Part shown: positions 7,880-17,700 of the stretch, piece after piece
Numbering within the stretch: position 1 is the first letter of the stretch
How the letters are laid out: every line of letters starts with the position of its first letter
Assembly (NCBI GenBank): GCA_039816045.1
Contig: JBCBYB010000005.1
Span: 1-64,000, forward strand
Reading direction: 5' to 3'
DNA from: Thermohalobaculum sp039816045
GTDB taxonomy: Bacteria; Pseudomonadota; Alphaproteobacteria; Rhodobacterales; Rhodobacteraceae
Length of the DNA: 64,000 bases
Made by a program: the position numbers and the translations under genes
The notes under the pieces: model-generated
Told to the model about the DNA's origin: nothing
Database searches by the model: none
What the model saw: the letters and a program-made list of their open reading frames with translations, nothing else

Positions 7880-8149
7880 ATGGACGAGAGCGCCTTCATC
7901 AGTCTCATGCGGGACGCGGTCTGGACATCCATGGTGATCGCGTCCCCGATCCTGGTGGTCGCGCTGGTCGTGGGGCTGCTGATCGGGCTGCTGCAGGCGC
8001 TCACCTCGATCCAGGAGCTGACCCTGACCTTTGTGCCCAAGCTGCTGGCGATCGGGATCGTGTTCTGGGTGAGCCTGTCCTTCGTCACGCAGGGGCTGGT
8101 CGAGCTGTTCCAGGGCCGGCTCATCCCCATCGTGGCCGCCGGAGGCTGA
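7880..8149 (+). CDS. fliQ: Flagellar export gate protein FliQ
   Basis: 89 residues with two membrane segments (about 15-38 and 52-72). The hairpin motif LLIGLLQALTSIQELTL between them is the FliQ signature. FliQ is a multi-copy part of the FliPQR export gate within the MS ring. The paired fliP is not in this window; fliR is at 10939. Confidence 0.95.
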   Translation: MDESAFISLMRDAVWTSMVIASPILVVALVVGLLIGLLQALTSIQELTLTFVPKLLAIGIVFWVSLSFVTQGLVELFQGRLIPIVAAGG

Positions 8150-8152
8150 GCG

Positions 8153-8845
8153 GTGCGGACATTCCTTTTGGCGCTTGCGGGCATCCTCGGGCTCGCCACG
8201 GAGGCTTTGGCCGCGCATCCGTCCGAGCTCTGCCGGAGGGCTGCGCTCGGAGCGGCCTCGGCGCATGGGATCCCGCCGGCCGTTATGCTTGCGATCACAG
8301 ACGTCGAGACCGGGACCACGCGGGCCGGTGCCCGCGGCCCCTGGCCCTGGACGCTGAACGTGGCGGGCCGCGGCGCCTGGTTCGACAGCAGGCGCGAGGC
8401 GCTCACCGCCGCCGAGCAGGCCCTTGCCGGCGGTGAACGGTCGTTCGATGTCGGGTGCTTCCAGGTGAACTTTCACTGGCACGGGCATCATTTCGACAGC
8501 ATCGCCGCCATGCTCGATCCAGAGATTGGGGCCGACTATGCGGCGCGGTTTCTCAAGGATCTGGAGGCGGAGGCGGGCGACTGGCTGGTCGCCGCCGGCT
8601 GGTACCACTCCCGCACACCGGTCCACAGCAACCGCTACCGCGCCCTGGTCGCTCGCGCGATGGAGCGGATCGGACCGGTCGAGCCGGGCACCCGCTATGC
8701 CACAGCCCCCGAGGCGCCGGAGAGCCCGGTGCGCCGCGTCGCCCGCAACACTCCGGCAATCCCACTGCCCGTGACCTCGGGCGGTGTCCGTTTGAGCCTG
8801 TTCCGCCGGACAACGGGTGCCTTGCTCACCCGCGGCGCCCCCTGA
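8153..8845 (+). CDS. SltF-like flagellar lytic transglycosylase
   Basis: 230 residues, GTG start three bases after the fliQ stop. Residues 1-20 are a signal peptide ending ALA-AH, so the product is periplasmic. The rest is a lysozyme-like SLT domain: GIPPAVMLAITDVETG with the likely catalytic Glu near 46, then SFDVGCFQVNFHWH and a helical end with AGWYHS. In Rhodobacter sphaeroides the transglycosylase SltF opens the peptidoglycan for the rod and partners a FlgJ that lacks a muramidase domain. The same split exists here (flgJ at 696). The position between fliQ and flhA supports a flagellar rather than general role. Confidence 0.8.
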   Translation: MRTFLLALAGILGLATEALAAHPSELCRRAALGAASAHGIPPAVMLAITDVETGTTRAGARGPWPWTLNVAGRGAWFDSRREALTAAEQALAGGERSFDVGCFQVNFHWHGHHFDSIAAMLDPEIGADYAARFLKDLEAEAGDWLVAAGWYHSRTPVHSNRYRALVARAMERIGPVEPGTRYATAPEAPESPVRRVARNTPAIPLPVTSGGVRLSLFRRTTGALLTRGAP

Positions 8846-8856
8846 CGGAGAGCCTG

Positions 8857-10935
8857 ATGGACGGTTTCTCGATCCGCGCGCTCTACCAGCCGACGGTGCT
8901 TCTGGTGCTGGCGCTCATGGCGATCATCGTGATGATGATCCTGCCGATGCCGCCCTGGATGCTAGACATCGGCCTGGCCGTCAGCTTCGCGCTCGCCATC
9001 CTGATCTTCACGGTCACGCTCTTTATCGAGCGGCCCTTGGACTTCTCCGCCTTTCCAACGGTGCTGCTGGCGAGCCTGATGCTGCGGCTCTCGCTCAACG
9101 TCTCCTCGACCAAGCTGATCATCGGAGAGGGGCACACCGGCACCAGCGCGGCCGGCGGCGTGATCGAGGGCTTTGCGATGTTCATCATGTCGGGGAACAT
9201 CTTCCTCGGCCTGGTGGTCTTTGGCGTGCTGCTGATCGTGAACTTCATCGTGATCACCAAGGGCGCAGGCCGCATGGCCGAGGTTGGCGCACGCTTCGCC
9301 CTCGACGGGATGCCGGGCAAGCAGCTCGCCATCGACAGCGACGTCGCGGCCGGGGCGATCAGCCATAAGGAAGCGCATGAGCGGCGCAAGCTCGAGCAGG
9401 AAGAGACGACGTTTTTCGGCTCTCTCGACGGTGCCTCGAAGTTTGTCAAAGGCGATGCGATCGCGGGCCTGTTGATCACGCTTCTGAACCTCGTGATCGG
9501 GCTCGCCATGGGTCTCGCGGTTCATGATCTCACCTTCTCCGAAGCGATCCGCACCTATTCGATCCTGACGGTTGGGGACGGGCTCGTGAGCCAGATCCCG
9601 TCCGTCATCACCTCGATCGCGGCGGCGCTCCTGCTCTCCAAGGGCGGCGTTTCGGGCTCCGCGGACCGCGCCCTGATCGACCAGCTCGGCGGCTATCCGG
9701 GCGCCCTCGGGACGGTGGCGGCACTCATGGCGCTCTTCGCCTTCGTGCCGGGGTTGCCCTTCGCACCCTTCATCGTCGGCGCCTCGGTGCTCGGGATCGC
9801 CGCGCTCATCTCGATGCGCAAGCAGGCGGAGAAGGAGGCGGCGACCCTCCTCCCCGAACCGGAGCCTGAGGACACACCCGCCCCGCAGCGCCCCCTCGGT
9901 GATCTGCTGGACGTGGACGAGATCCATCTGCGCTTCTCGCCCGCCCTCATCGGCGCGATCATGGAGCCAGGCACCGGGCTGGACAAACGCATCGTCAACA
10001 TGCGCCGGCATATCGCGACCGAATTCGGCTTTGTCATCCCAGAGGTGCGGCTAACCGACGATCCGCTGCTGGAGGCCGGCCACTACTCCGTCCAGATCCA
10101 AGGGGTGGAGGTTGCCCGTGCCCGCCTGAAGCCCGGCCATGTGCTGGTGCTGACCCGGCCTGACATCCCGCTTCTCGTCTCGGGCGAGGATGTGGAGGAG
10201 CCGGTCTACAAGGCCCCGGCCCGGTGGATCCCCGAGCGCTCGCAGGAGGAGGCCGCCGCCCTCGGCCTGCCCGTCGTCGCTCCCGGAGAAATCGTCGCCA
10301 CCCATCTGCTCGAGACCGTACAGGCCAATTTCGGCAAGCTCTTCACCCGGCGCGCGCTGCGCAAGCTGATCGAGGAGTTCACCAGCCCCTCCGACCCCGC
10401 CCGCGCCGAGGCGAACCGCCGCCTGATCGACGAGTTCGTGCCGGAGAAGCTGCCCCATGACGTGCTGCAATCGGTGCTGCGGATGCTGCTGGAGGAGCGG
10501 GTCTCGATCCGGAACCTGCCGCTGATCCTCGAAGCGGCCGCCGAAGCGCGCGGCGCCAATATGCCCTCGGAGGACATCGTCGAGCACATCCGCCAGCGCA
10601 TCGCCTTTCACATCGTGGCGCGTCTTGCGGACAAGGAAGGACGCCTGCCGCTGGTCCAACTCGGGCCCACTTGGGAGAGCCTGTTCAGCGAGCACGAACA
10701 AAGCGGCAGCCGGGACATCGCGCTTCCGCCGCAGGAGTTCAACCGGCTGGCCGGCGCGGTCGGCGCCATCGTCAAACGCGCCGCGGACCAAGGGCAATTT
10801 CCGGCGATCGCGACCTCTGCCCGGCGGCGGCGGTTCCTGCGCCAGGTGCTCTCGGCCAAGGGGATCGGCAACCCGGTGCTCTCCTTCGACGAAATCGGGA
10901 CCCACGCAGACCTCGCGCTGATCGGCACGGCCTAA
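8857..10935 (+). CDS. flhA: Flagellar export gate protein FlhA
   Basis: 692 residues, the normal FlhA length. The first 330 residues hold about eight membrane segments, with the FHIPEP-family stretch FPTVLLASLMLRLSLNVSSTK near 66-86 and the cytoplasmic loop GRMAEVGARFALDGMPGKQ. Residues 350-692 are the cytoplasmic docking domain for chaperone-substrate complexes (LGDLLDVDEIHLRF to the end). FlhA forms the nonameric ring of the export gate. ATG at 8857 follows GGAG and fits the family N-terminus; earlier in-frame starts lie inside the transglycosylase gene and would add shadow sequence. Confidence 0.97.
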   Translation: MDGFSIRALYQPTVLLVLALMAIIVMMILPMPPWMLDIGLAVSFALAILIFTVTLFIERPLDFSAFPTVLLASLMLRLSLNVSSTKLIIGEGHTGTSAAGGVIEGFAMFIMSGNIFLGLVVFGVLLIVNFIVITKGAGRMAEVGARFALDGMPGKQLAIDSDVAAGAISHKEAHERRKLEQEETTFFGSLDGASKFVKGDAIAGLLITLLNLVIGLAMGLAVHDLTFSEAIRTYSILTVGDGLVSQIPSVITSIAAALLLSKGGVSGSADRALIDQLGGYPGALGTVAALMALFAFVPGLPFAPFIVGASVLGIAALISMRKQAEKEAATLLPEPEPEDTPAPQRPLGDLLDVDEIHLRFSPALIGAIMEPGTGLDKRIVNMRRHIATEFGFVIPEVRLTDDPLLEAGHYSVQIQGVEVARARLKPGHVLVLTRPDIPLLVSGEDVEEPVYKAPARWIPERSQEEAAALGLPVVAPGEIVATHLLETVQANFGKLFTRRALRKLIEEFTSPSDPARAEANRRLIDEFVPEKLPHDVLQSVLRMLLEERVSIRNLPLILEAAAEARGANMPSEDIVEHIRQRIAFHIVARLADKEGRLPLVQLGPTWESLFSEHEQSGSRDIALPPQEFNRLAGAVGAIVKRAADQGQFPAIATSARRRRFLRQVLSAKGIGNPVLSFDEIGTHADLALIGTA

Positions 10936-10938
10936 CCG

Positions 10939-11715
10939 GTGGAGCCGCTCACCGCCATCTTCGCCGCGACCGAAGAGACGGTGCTGACCGCGGCCGGGAT
11001 CTTTGCGCGTGTCGGGGCGTTCGTGTTCCTGATGCCCGGGATCGGCGAGCGCGGCATCCCCATGCGCATCCGCCTCGGCGCCGCACTGGCCCTCACCTTC
11101 CTGCTGAGCCCGCTTGTCCGTCCCCTGGTCGAGCAGACGCCATCCGACGTGCCGGGCCTTGCGCTGATGCTGGCGGCGGAGGCCTTTGCCGGGCTTGTCA
11201 TCGGCTTCGGCTTCCGGATGCTGGTCTATGCGCTGCAGATCGCCGGGACGACCGCGGCCTTCCACCTCTCGCTCAGCCACGTCTTCGGCACGCCGGTGGG
11301 CGATGCCGAGCCAACGCTTGCGACCTTTCTCGCCATGGGCGGCATCGTGCTGGCGATGGCGGCCGGGCTGCACATCCAGGCGGTGGCGGCCCTTGCCGGG
11401 CTCTATGACGTGCTGCCCTTCGGACAGTTCCCGTCGGGCAGCGACCTCGCGGATCTGACGGTCAGCCGGATGGCCGAGGTCTTCGCCATCGGGATCACGC
11501 TGGCCTTCCCGTTCATTGCCATCAGCTTCGCCTACAATCTCGCGCTCGGGGCGCTCAGCCGGGCGATGCCGCAGCTCCTGGTCGCGCTGATCGGCGTGCC
11601 GCTGCTGGTCGGGCTCGGTCTCATCACCCTCTGGCTATCCTTGCCACAGATCTTCGAGCGTTGGGGCGCAATGCTGAACGCCATCTTCTCGAACCCACTC
11701 GGGAGCCTTGGCTGA
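10939..11715 (+). CDS. fliR: Flagellar export gate protein FliR
   Basis: 258 residues with a GTG start three bases after the flhA stop. Five to six membrane segments and the FliR patterns ARVGAFVFLMPGIG near 24 and LALTFLLSPLV near 50 support the call. FliR is the single-copy gate subunit with FliP and FliQ. The stop overlaps the flhB start (TGATG), matching the tight FliR-FlhB partnership, which some bacteria carry as a fused protein. Confidence 0.95.
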   Translation: MEPLTAIFAATEETVLTAAGIFARVGAFVFLMPGIGERGIPMRIRLGAALALTFLLSPLVRPLVEQTPSDVPGLALMLAAEAFAGLVIGFGFRMLVYALQIAGTTAAFHLSLSHVFGTPVGDAEPTLATFLAMGGIVLAMAAGLHIQAVAALAGLYDVLPFGQFPSGSDLADLTVSRMAEVFAIGITLAFPFIAISFAYNLALGALSRAMPQLLVALIGVPLLVGLGLITLWLSLPQIFERWGAMLNAIFSNPLGSLG

Positions 11716-12806
11716 TGGCGCAAGGGGACGACGAAGGCCAAGAAAAGGTCCATGACGCCACCCCGCGCAAGCTCGAGCAAGCGCGGGAGAAGGGAGACCT
11801 GCCCCGCTCGACCGACACCCAGACGCTGGCCGCCTATATCGGTCTCGCGGTCGCGGGGCTGCTGGGCGGCACGTGGACGGCGACAACCCTCGGCGAAGCG
11901 CTGACCCCGATCTTTGCGCGCCCCTATGCCATTGCAGAGGATGTGATGCGCGGTGGCGGCAGCGCCTTGCCCGAGATCATGGGGGACGTGGCCCTGGCCA
12001 TCACACCGGTGCTCGCCCTCCCCGCCGCGCTGATCCTCGCGCTGCTGATCGCGCAACGCTCGGTCATCGTCGCCGGCGACAAGGTGATCCCAAAGCTCAG
12101 CCGGATCTCGCCGATCGACAACGCCAAGCAGAAATACGGCATCAATGGTCTGGTGGAGTTCGCCAAGAGCACCGTCAAGGTCGCAGCCGTCGCCGTGATC
12201 CTCTATGTCGTCGTGATCGCCGAGTTGCCGCGGATCGTGCTCTCGCCCGGGCTCGCCCCGCGCTTTCTCGGCGGGCTCCTGGCGCTGCAGTTCGAGGCGA
12301 TCCTGATCGGTCTGCTGATCGTCTCGGCGGTGATCGCCTTTCTCGACTTTGCCTGGCAGCGCTTCGAGTTCGAGAAGCGCAACCGGATGACCCATCAGGA
12401 GCTCAAGGAGGAGGCCAAGCAGACCGAGGGCGACCCGCATTTGAAAGCCGAGCGGCGAGAGCGCGCCAAAGCGGCCGCGAACCAGCAGATGCTGCTCGAT
12501 GTGCCAAAGGCCGATGTCGTGATCGCCAACCCGGTGCACTATGCAGTGGCGCTGCGGTGGGACAAGAGCAAGGACGCGGCCCCCCGCTGCCTCGCCAAAG
12601 GGGTCGACGAGATGGCGCTCCGGATCCGCGAGATTGCCGAGCGCGAGGGCGTGCCGGTGCATGAGGATCCGCCGACCGCGCGGTCGGTACACGCGCTGGT
12701 CGAGATCGGGCAGGAGGTCAAACCCGAGCACTACCGCGCCGTCGCCGCGGCCATCCTGTTCGCCGATGAGATCCGGGCCAAGGCCCGCGGTAGGAGAGCG
12801 CTTTGA
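11715..12806 (+). CDS. flhB: Flagellar export switch protein FlhB
   Basis: 363 residues. A charged N-terminus (HDATPRKLEQAREKGDLPRS) is typical, followed by four membrane segments up to about residue 212 and the cytoplasmic domain. The self-cleavage site reads N272-P273-V274-H275 (NPVHYAVAL), where most FlhB proteins have NPTH. Asn and Pro, the residues needed for cleavage, are kept. FlhB changes export specificity from rod/hook to filament together with FliK. The ATG overlaps the fliR stop, and the stop overlaps the next gene's TTG. Confidence 0.96.
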   Translation: MAQGDDEGQEKVHDATPRKLEQAREKGDLPRSTDTQTLAAYIGLAVAGLLGGTWTATTLGEALTPIFARPYAIAEDVMRGGGSALPEIMGDVALAITPVLALPAALILALLIAQRSVIVAGDKVIPKLSRISPIDNAKQKYGINGLVEFAKSTVKVAAVAVILYVVVIAELPRIVLSPGLAPRFLGGLLALQFEAILIGLLIVSAVIAFLDFAWQRFEFEKRNRMTHQELKEEAKQTEGDPHLKAERRERAKAAANQQMLLDVPKADVVIANPVHYAVALRWDKSKDAAPRCLAKGVDEMALRIREIAEREGVPVHEDPPTARSVHALVEIGQEVKPEHYRAVAAAILFADEIRAKARGRRAL

Positions 12807-13246
12807 GCCGATCCAATCCGGCGCGCCTGGCGCGGCTTGCCCGAGCGTTGGCCGCAGCCCGCGCGGCAGAAGAAGGCAAACTCGCCGCGCTGAACCGCCA
12901 GGTGGGTGCGATGCGGGCCGATGCGGAAGACGCCAGGCACCGGTCGACGATCCCTGCCACCGAGGCGCCGACGGATGCGCTCGACCTGCTTGCGGACACC
13001 GCCTGGCGCAACCGCCTCCGCATCCGGGCGGCGGACCTCGAGGCAGAGGCAGAGGCTGCGTTGCGGGCAGCCGCGCCGCTCAGGGCATCCCTTGCCGCCC
13101 TGCTCGGCCGAGAACGCGCCCTCGATGACCTCGTCGCACGCACCCGCCGCGCGCAGAAGGCAGAGCGCGAGATCCAAACGGCGGAAGCAGACGCGCTCCG
13201 CCATGCCCAGACCCGAACGCGTCAGTCGCGCCGCGTCTCCTCCTGA
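12803..13246 (+). CDS. FliJ-like coiled-coil protein of the flagellar operon
   Basis: 147 residues, nearly all Ala/Arg/Glu-rich helix with heptad spacing from about 10 to 140, and a basic end. TTG start, with AGGAG five bases before it, overlaps the flhB stop (TTGA). Size, coiled-coil nature and basic charge resemble FliJ, which links FliI to FlhA, and no other FliJ candidate is in this cluster. I cannot identify a conserved FliJ residue pattern, so the name stays tentative. The last 25 bases overlap the end of yacG on the other strand. Confidence 0.55.
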   Translation: MSRSNPARLARLARALAAARAAEEGKLAALNRQVGAMRADAEDARHRSTIPATEAPTDALDLLADTAWRNRLRIRAADLEAEAEAALRAAAPLRASLAALLGRERALDDLVARTRRAQKAEREIQTAEADALRHAQTRTRQSRRVSS

Positions 13247-13416
13247 GAGAGGTCTGCGTCCGGGTCAACCGGCTCGTCGGACGGGATCGCGTAACTCCCG
13301 TTCAGCCACCGGCTGAGATCCACATCGGCGCATCGGCGGGAGCAGAACGGCCGGAACGCCTTGTCCTGCGGTTTGCCACAGATCGGACATCTCGGGCCGT
13401 CTTTGCGCAAAGTCAT
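13222..13416 (-). CDS. yacG: Zinc-binding DNA gyrase inhibitor YacG
   Basis: 64 residues. The four-cysteine zinc site reads CPICGK near residue 10 and CSRRCADVDLSRW near 25, followed by the acidic tail DEPVDPDADLSQEE. This is the YacG family (DUF329), small proteins that bind GyrB and hold back DNA gyrase in E. coli. ATG at 13416 is the only start giving the usual size. In relatives, as I recall, yacG follows rng directly; here it lies more than 6 kb from rng, separated by the efflux and CYTH-CHAD genes. Confidence 0.9.
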   Translation of the reverse strand: MTLRKDGPRCPICGKPQDKAFRPFCSRRCADVDLSRWLNGSYAIPSDEPVDPDADLSQEETRRD

Positions 13417-13525
13417 GGTCTCGGGCGCCTCTTCGCGTATTTTCGTGAGGTCGACGGAAATCTTCGCGGCCCCGGTTATATGCATCCTGAGTTTGGATGA
13501 AAGCCGCAACCGGCAACAGGAGCTT

Positions 13526-14758
13526 ATGTACCAGCGCCCCGACCCTTTGGATTTCGACCGGGCAGAGACCCGCCGCGCCCCGCTTTGGCACCGCGCGATC
13601 GCCTTTGTAATGAAGGGCGTGGTCTCGCTCGGTCTGCTGGCTGGGGCGGCATGGTATGCCGACACCATATATGGATCGGCCCCCGTGGCCGAGCGCACAG
13701 CGCGGGAGCGTCAGGCCCGGCTGGTCGAGGTGGCACCCGTCGAGACAGCCACCCGCGGTCCTGTGCTGCACGCCTGGGGGGTGGTTGAGCCGGACCGCCG
13801 GCTTTCGCTGCGTCCCGAAATCGGCGGCAGGGTGATCTATGTCGCGCCGGAGCTGACCGAGGGTGGTCGCGTTGCAGCCGGCACCCTCGTCGTGCGCCTC
13901 GACGATCAGAACGCGACGCTCGATCTTGCATCCGCCGAGGCTGAGATCGCCCGGATGAAAGCCCAGATCCGCCTGGAGATGGGCCAGCAGGCCCGGGCAG
14001 AGCGAGATCTTGCGCGGTCTCCCGTGCGCTCGGGGCTCACGGAAGAACAGCGCGCTCTGATCCTGCGTGCCCCGCAATTGGCCGAGCTGGAGGCGCAGTT
14101 GGCGATCGCGGAGGCACAGCGGCGCCGGGCAGCACTCGATGTCGCGCGCACCGAGATCCGCGTTCCCTTCGATGCGATCGTAGAGGCGGAAGATGTGGCG
14201 CTCGGCTCCGTGCTCGCCCAAGGCGCCGAGATCGCCACGCTGGTCTCCACCGAGCGGTTCCGCGTGATGCTGGCGCTACCGCCCTCGCTTTTGGACCGGG
14301 TGGGGTTGGGAACCGCACTGCCCGTGCACTTGACCCAACCTGGGATCTGGAGCGACGGCGCCGCGCGCGAGGGCATGGTGATCGGGCTCGACCCAGGGCT
14401 GACCGAGACGGGACGCATGGCCAAGCTGATCGTCGCCGTCGAAGACCCCCTGGAGCACGCGCGAGGCCGCCCGCAGCTCTTCCTCGATGCCTTCCTGAGG
14501 GCCGAGATCGAGGCGGAGATGATCCCCGGCGCACGGGTGATCGACCGGTCCTGGCTGCGCGACGGCGACACGGTCTGGGTGATGGAGCCGGACGGGCGCC
14601 TCTCGATCCGAAGCCCCGAGATCCTCTGGCGGGGACCCGAGACGGTGCTGGTGGGCGAGGGCCTCGCCTCCGGTGAGCAGGTGGTGACGACGCTGCTGGC
14701 GACGGTCGCGGACGGCATGGCCCTGCGCACCCCAGCGACCACGGCTGGCGCCGAATGA
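13526..14758 (+). CDS. RND efflux periplasmic adaptor (HlyD/AcrA family)
   Basis: 410 residues. There is one N-terminal membrane anchor at about 28-48, then the lipoyl half (GRVIYVAPELTEGGRVAAGTLVVRLD), a helical hairpin (about 130-215), the second lipoyl half (VPFDAIVEAEDVALGSVLAQG) and beta-barrel domains. Such proteins bridge an inner-membrane RND pump to an outer-membrane channel. ATG at 13526 is preferred: AGGAG lies six bases upstream, whereas longer starts run into the yacG side. The stop overlaps the pump gene start as ATGA. No outer-membrane factor gene is nearby. Confidence 0.9.
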   Translation: MYQRPDPLDFDRAETRRAPLWHRAIAFVMKGVVSLGLLAGAAWYADTIYGSAPVAERTARERQARLVEVAPVETATRGPVLHAWGVVEPDRRLSLRPEIGGRVIYVAPELTEGGRVAAGTLVVRLDDQNATLDLASAEAEIARMKAQIRLEMGQQARAERDLARSPVRSGLTEEQRALILRAPQLAELEAQLAIAEAQRRRAALDVARTEIRVPFDAIVEAEDVALGSVLAQGAEIATLVSTERFRVMLALPPSLLDRVGLGTALPVHLTQPGIWSDGAAREGMVIGLDPGLTETGRMAKLIVAVEDPLEHARGRPQLFLDAFLRAEIEAEMIPGARVIDRSWLRDGDTVWVMEPDGRLSIRSPEILWRGPETVLVGEGLASGEQVVTTLLATVADGMALRTPATTAGAE

Positions 14759-17700
14759 CCGCGCGGCTCCGGGCCACGGGTCCGATCAGCTGGATGGCGC
14801 GCCACGGGGTCGCGCCCAATCTCCTGATGCTGATCCTGGTGGTCGGCGGGCTGTTGCTGGCCACCCGGATCACCCAGGAGGTGTTCCCCTCTTACGACAC
14901 CGACACCGTGTCGATTTCGGTGGCGCTGCCAGGGGCCACCCCTGCCGAGGTCGAGCAATCCGTGGTGCTGGCGATTGAGGAGGCGCTCGGCGGGATCGAG
15001 GGCATCGACAAGCTAACGGCGACGGCCAGCGAGGGCTCGGCCAGCGTGATCGCCGAGCTCGACCCCGGCGAGAACCGCCAGCGCCTCTACAACGACATCG
15101 CCCAGGAGATCGACCGGATCACTACCTTCCCGGAGGACGCCGAAGAACCCCAGGTCCGGCTTGTCGTGCCGCGTCGCCAGGTGATCGAGCTGCAGGTCTA
15201 CGGCGCCGCCGATCCGCAGTCGCTCCGGATGGCGGCCGAGCAGGTGCGCGGCGGGCTGCTGCTGACGGACGGGATAAGCCAGGTCGACATCAATGCCGAG
15301 CGCGCGCTGGAGATCCATGTGGAGATCCCCCAAGGCGTGCTGCGGGCCCAGGACCTGACGCTGGAGGACGTGGCCCGTGTGGTGCGCCAATCGGCGCTCG
15401 ACCGCTCCGGCGGGACCATCGAGACGGCGGGGGGCGACCTGCTGATCCGGTTGGCGGATCGCCGCGATCAGGTGGAGGAGTTCGCCGAGATCCCGCTGGT
15501 GGCCGATGCCCGCGGGCCGCTGCTCCGCCTCGGCGATGTCGCCACCATCCGCCGCGGTTTCGCCGAGAGCGACAAGGAGGCGCGCTTTAACAGCGAACCG
15601 GCCATCCAGCTCGATGTGTTCCGGGTTGGGGAAGAGACGCCGATCTCCGTCTCCGACACTGTGGCGGCTGCCTTGCCGGGCCTCCGGGCCGCCCTGCCCC
15701 AGGGCATCGACATCGCGGTCACGGACGACGATGCCGAGATCTACAAGGGCCGCCTGCACCTGTTGCTAAGGAACGGATTCATCGGGCTGGTCCTGGTGCT
15801 GTTGGTGCTGTCGCTTTTTCTCGAATACCGCCTTGCGTTCTGGGTGGCGGTGGGGATCCCGACGGCGTTCCTCGGCACCTTCCTGTTTCTCCCCTCGACG
15901 GGCGCCTCGGTGAACATGGTGACCATGTTCGCCTTCATCCTGGCGCTCGGGATCGTGGTCGACGACGCCATCGTGGTGGGCGAGAACATCTATGAATACA
16001 TGGAACGGGGCATGGGCCGGCTCGAGGCCGCGATCCAAGGCGCGCGCGATATTGCGGTGCCGCTGGCCTTCTCGATCCTCACCAACATCGTCGCCTTCCT
16101 GCCGCTGCTGATGGTGCCAGGCGGGTTCGGGAAGTTCTTCGTGTGGATCCCCATCGTGGTGTCAGTCGCGTTCCTGCTGTCTTGGATCGAGGCGCTGTTT
16201 GTGCTGCCAGCGCACCTGGCCGCGGTGAAGGCGCGCGGTGAAGACCACGAGCCGAACCAGCTCGAGCGGGTGCAACGACGCTTCGCCGCGGGGCTCGACT
16301 GGGTGATCCGTTGGCTCTACGGGCCGCTGCTGAGGGTGGCACTCTCCTGGCGCTATGCGACCGTCGCCCTGATGATCGGGGCGATGCTGATCGTGCTGGC
16401 CTATCCGCTCTCTGGCCGCATGGGCTTCAGCCTGTTTCCACCTGTGCCGCGGGACGTCTCGCGGCTGAGCATCACGCTGCCGGTCGGTGCACCGGTGGAG
16501 ACCGCCCGCGCGGTGGAGACCCGCATCGCCGCCGCTGCGCAGAGGGTCATCGAGGCCAATGGCGGAGAGGCGCTCGGCCGTGGTGTCCATGCGACCATCG
16601 ACGACACCCGCGTTGTGGTCCGGGCCTATCTCCAGCCACCCGGGGTGCGCCCGATCTCGACGGCGGAGTTCACGCGGCTCTGGCGCGCGGAGGTGAGCGA
16701 GATCCCGGAGGCACGGGCCTTCCGCTACATCTCCTCCTTCGGCGGACCGGGCGAGGCGGCAGGGGTCGAGGTGCAGCTCTCCCACGCCGATCCGGACATC
16801 CTCGCCGCCGCTGCCCAGCGCCTGGCCGCCGAGCTCGCCCAGCTCCGGGCGGTCCAGGACCCGGATGACGGCTACACGCCCGGCAAACGGCAGTTGGAGT
16901 TCACCCTCACCGAGGGCGGCCGGGCTCTCGGGCTCACCTCGGAGGCGGTCGGCGCCCAGGTGCGCGCAGCCTTTTTCGGGGTGGAAGCGCTGGCGCAGCA
17001 AGAGGGGCGCAACGAGGTCACCGTCCGGGTCCGCTTGCCCGAGGCCGAGCGCCGCTCCGAGGCCGATATCGAAGAACTGCTGATCCGCACACCCGATGGC
17101 GGGGAGGTGCCGCTGTTCCAGATCGCCGAGGTGACCCGGTCTCGTGCCGACGCGCGGATCAGCCGCGAAGAGGGCCGGCGCATCGTCACGGTCTCCGCCG
17201 AAATCGAGCCGGAGGAGATGAGCAACCGCATCACCGCAGCGCTGACCGACACCATTCTCCCGGCGCTGAAGGCCGATGTCCCCGGCCTCGGCTCCCGCTT
17301 TGGTGGGCGCCAGGAGACCCAGCGCAAGACGCTCCAGAGCTTCACCCAGGTCTCGGTGCCGCTGACGCTCATCCTGATGTATGCGCTGCTGGCGATCCCG
17401 TTCCGCTCCTACATCCAGCCCGCGATCGTCATGATGGCGATCCCGTTCGGCGCTGTGGGCGCGATCCTCGGTCATATGGTGATGGATATGGGCCTGTCGA
17501 TTGTCTCCATTTTTGGGATAATCGCCCTGGCAGGCGTGGTTATTAACGCCGCTATCGTGATGATCGATTACGCCAACCGCGCGCGGGAAACCGGCATCGC
17601 GGCGGCCGAGGCAATCTGGTTGGCGGGCGTGCGCCGCTTCCGGCCGATCCTTCTGACCACGCTCACGACCTTCGGCGGGCTCGCCCCGATGATCTTCGAG

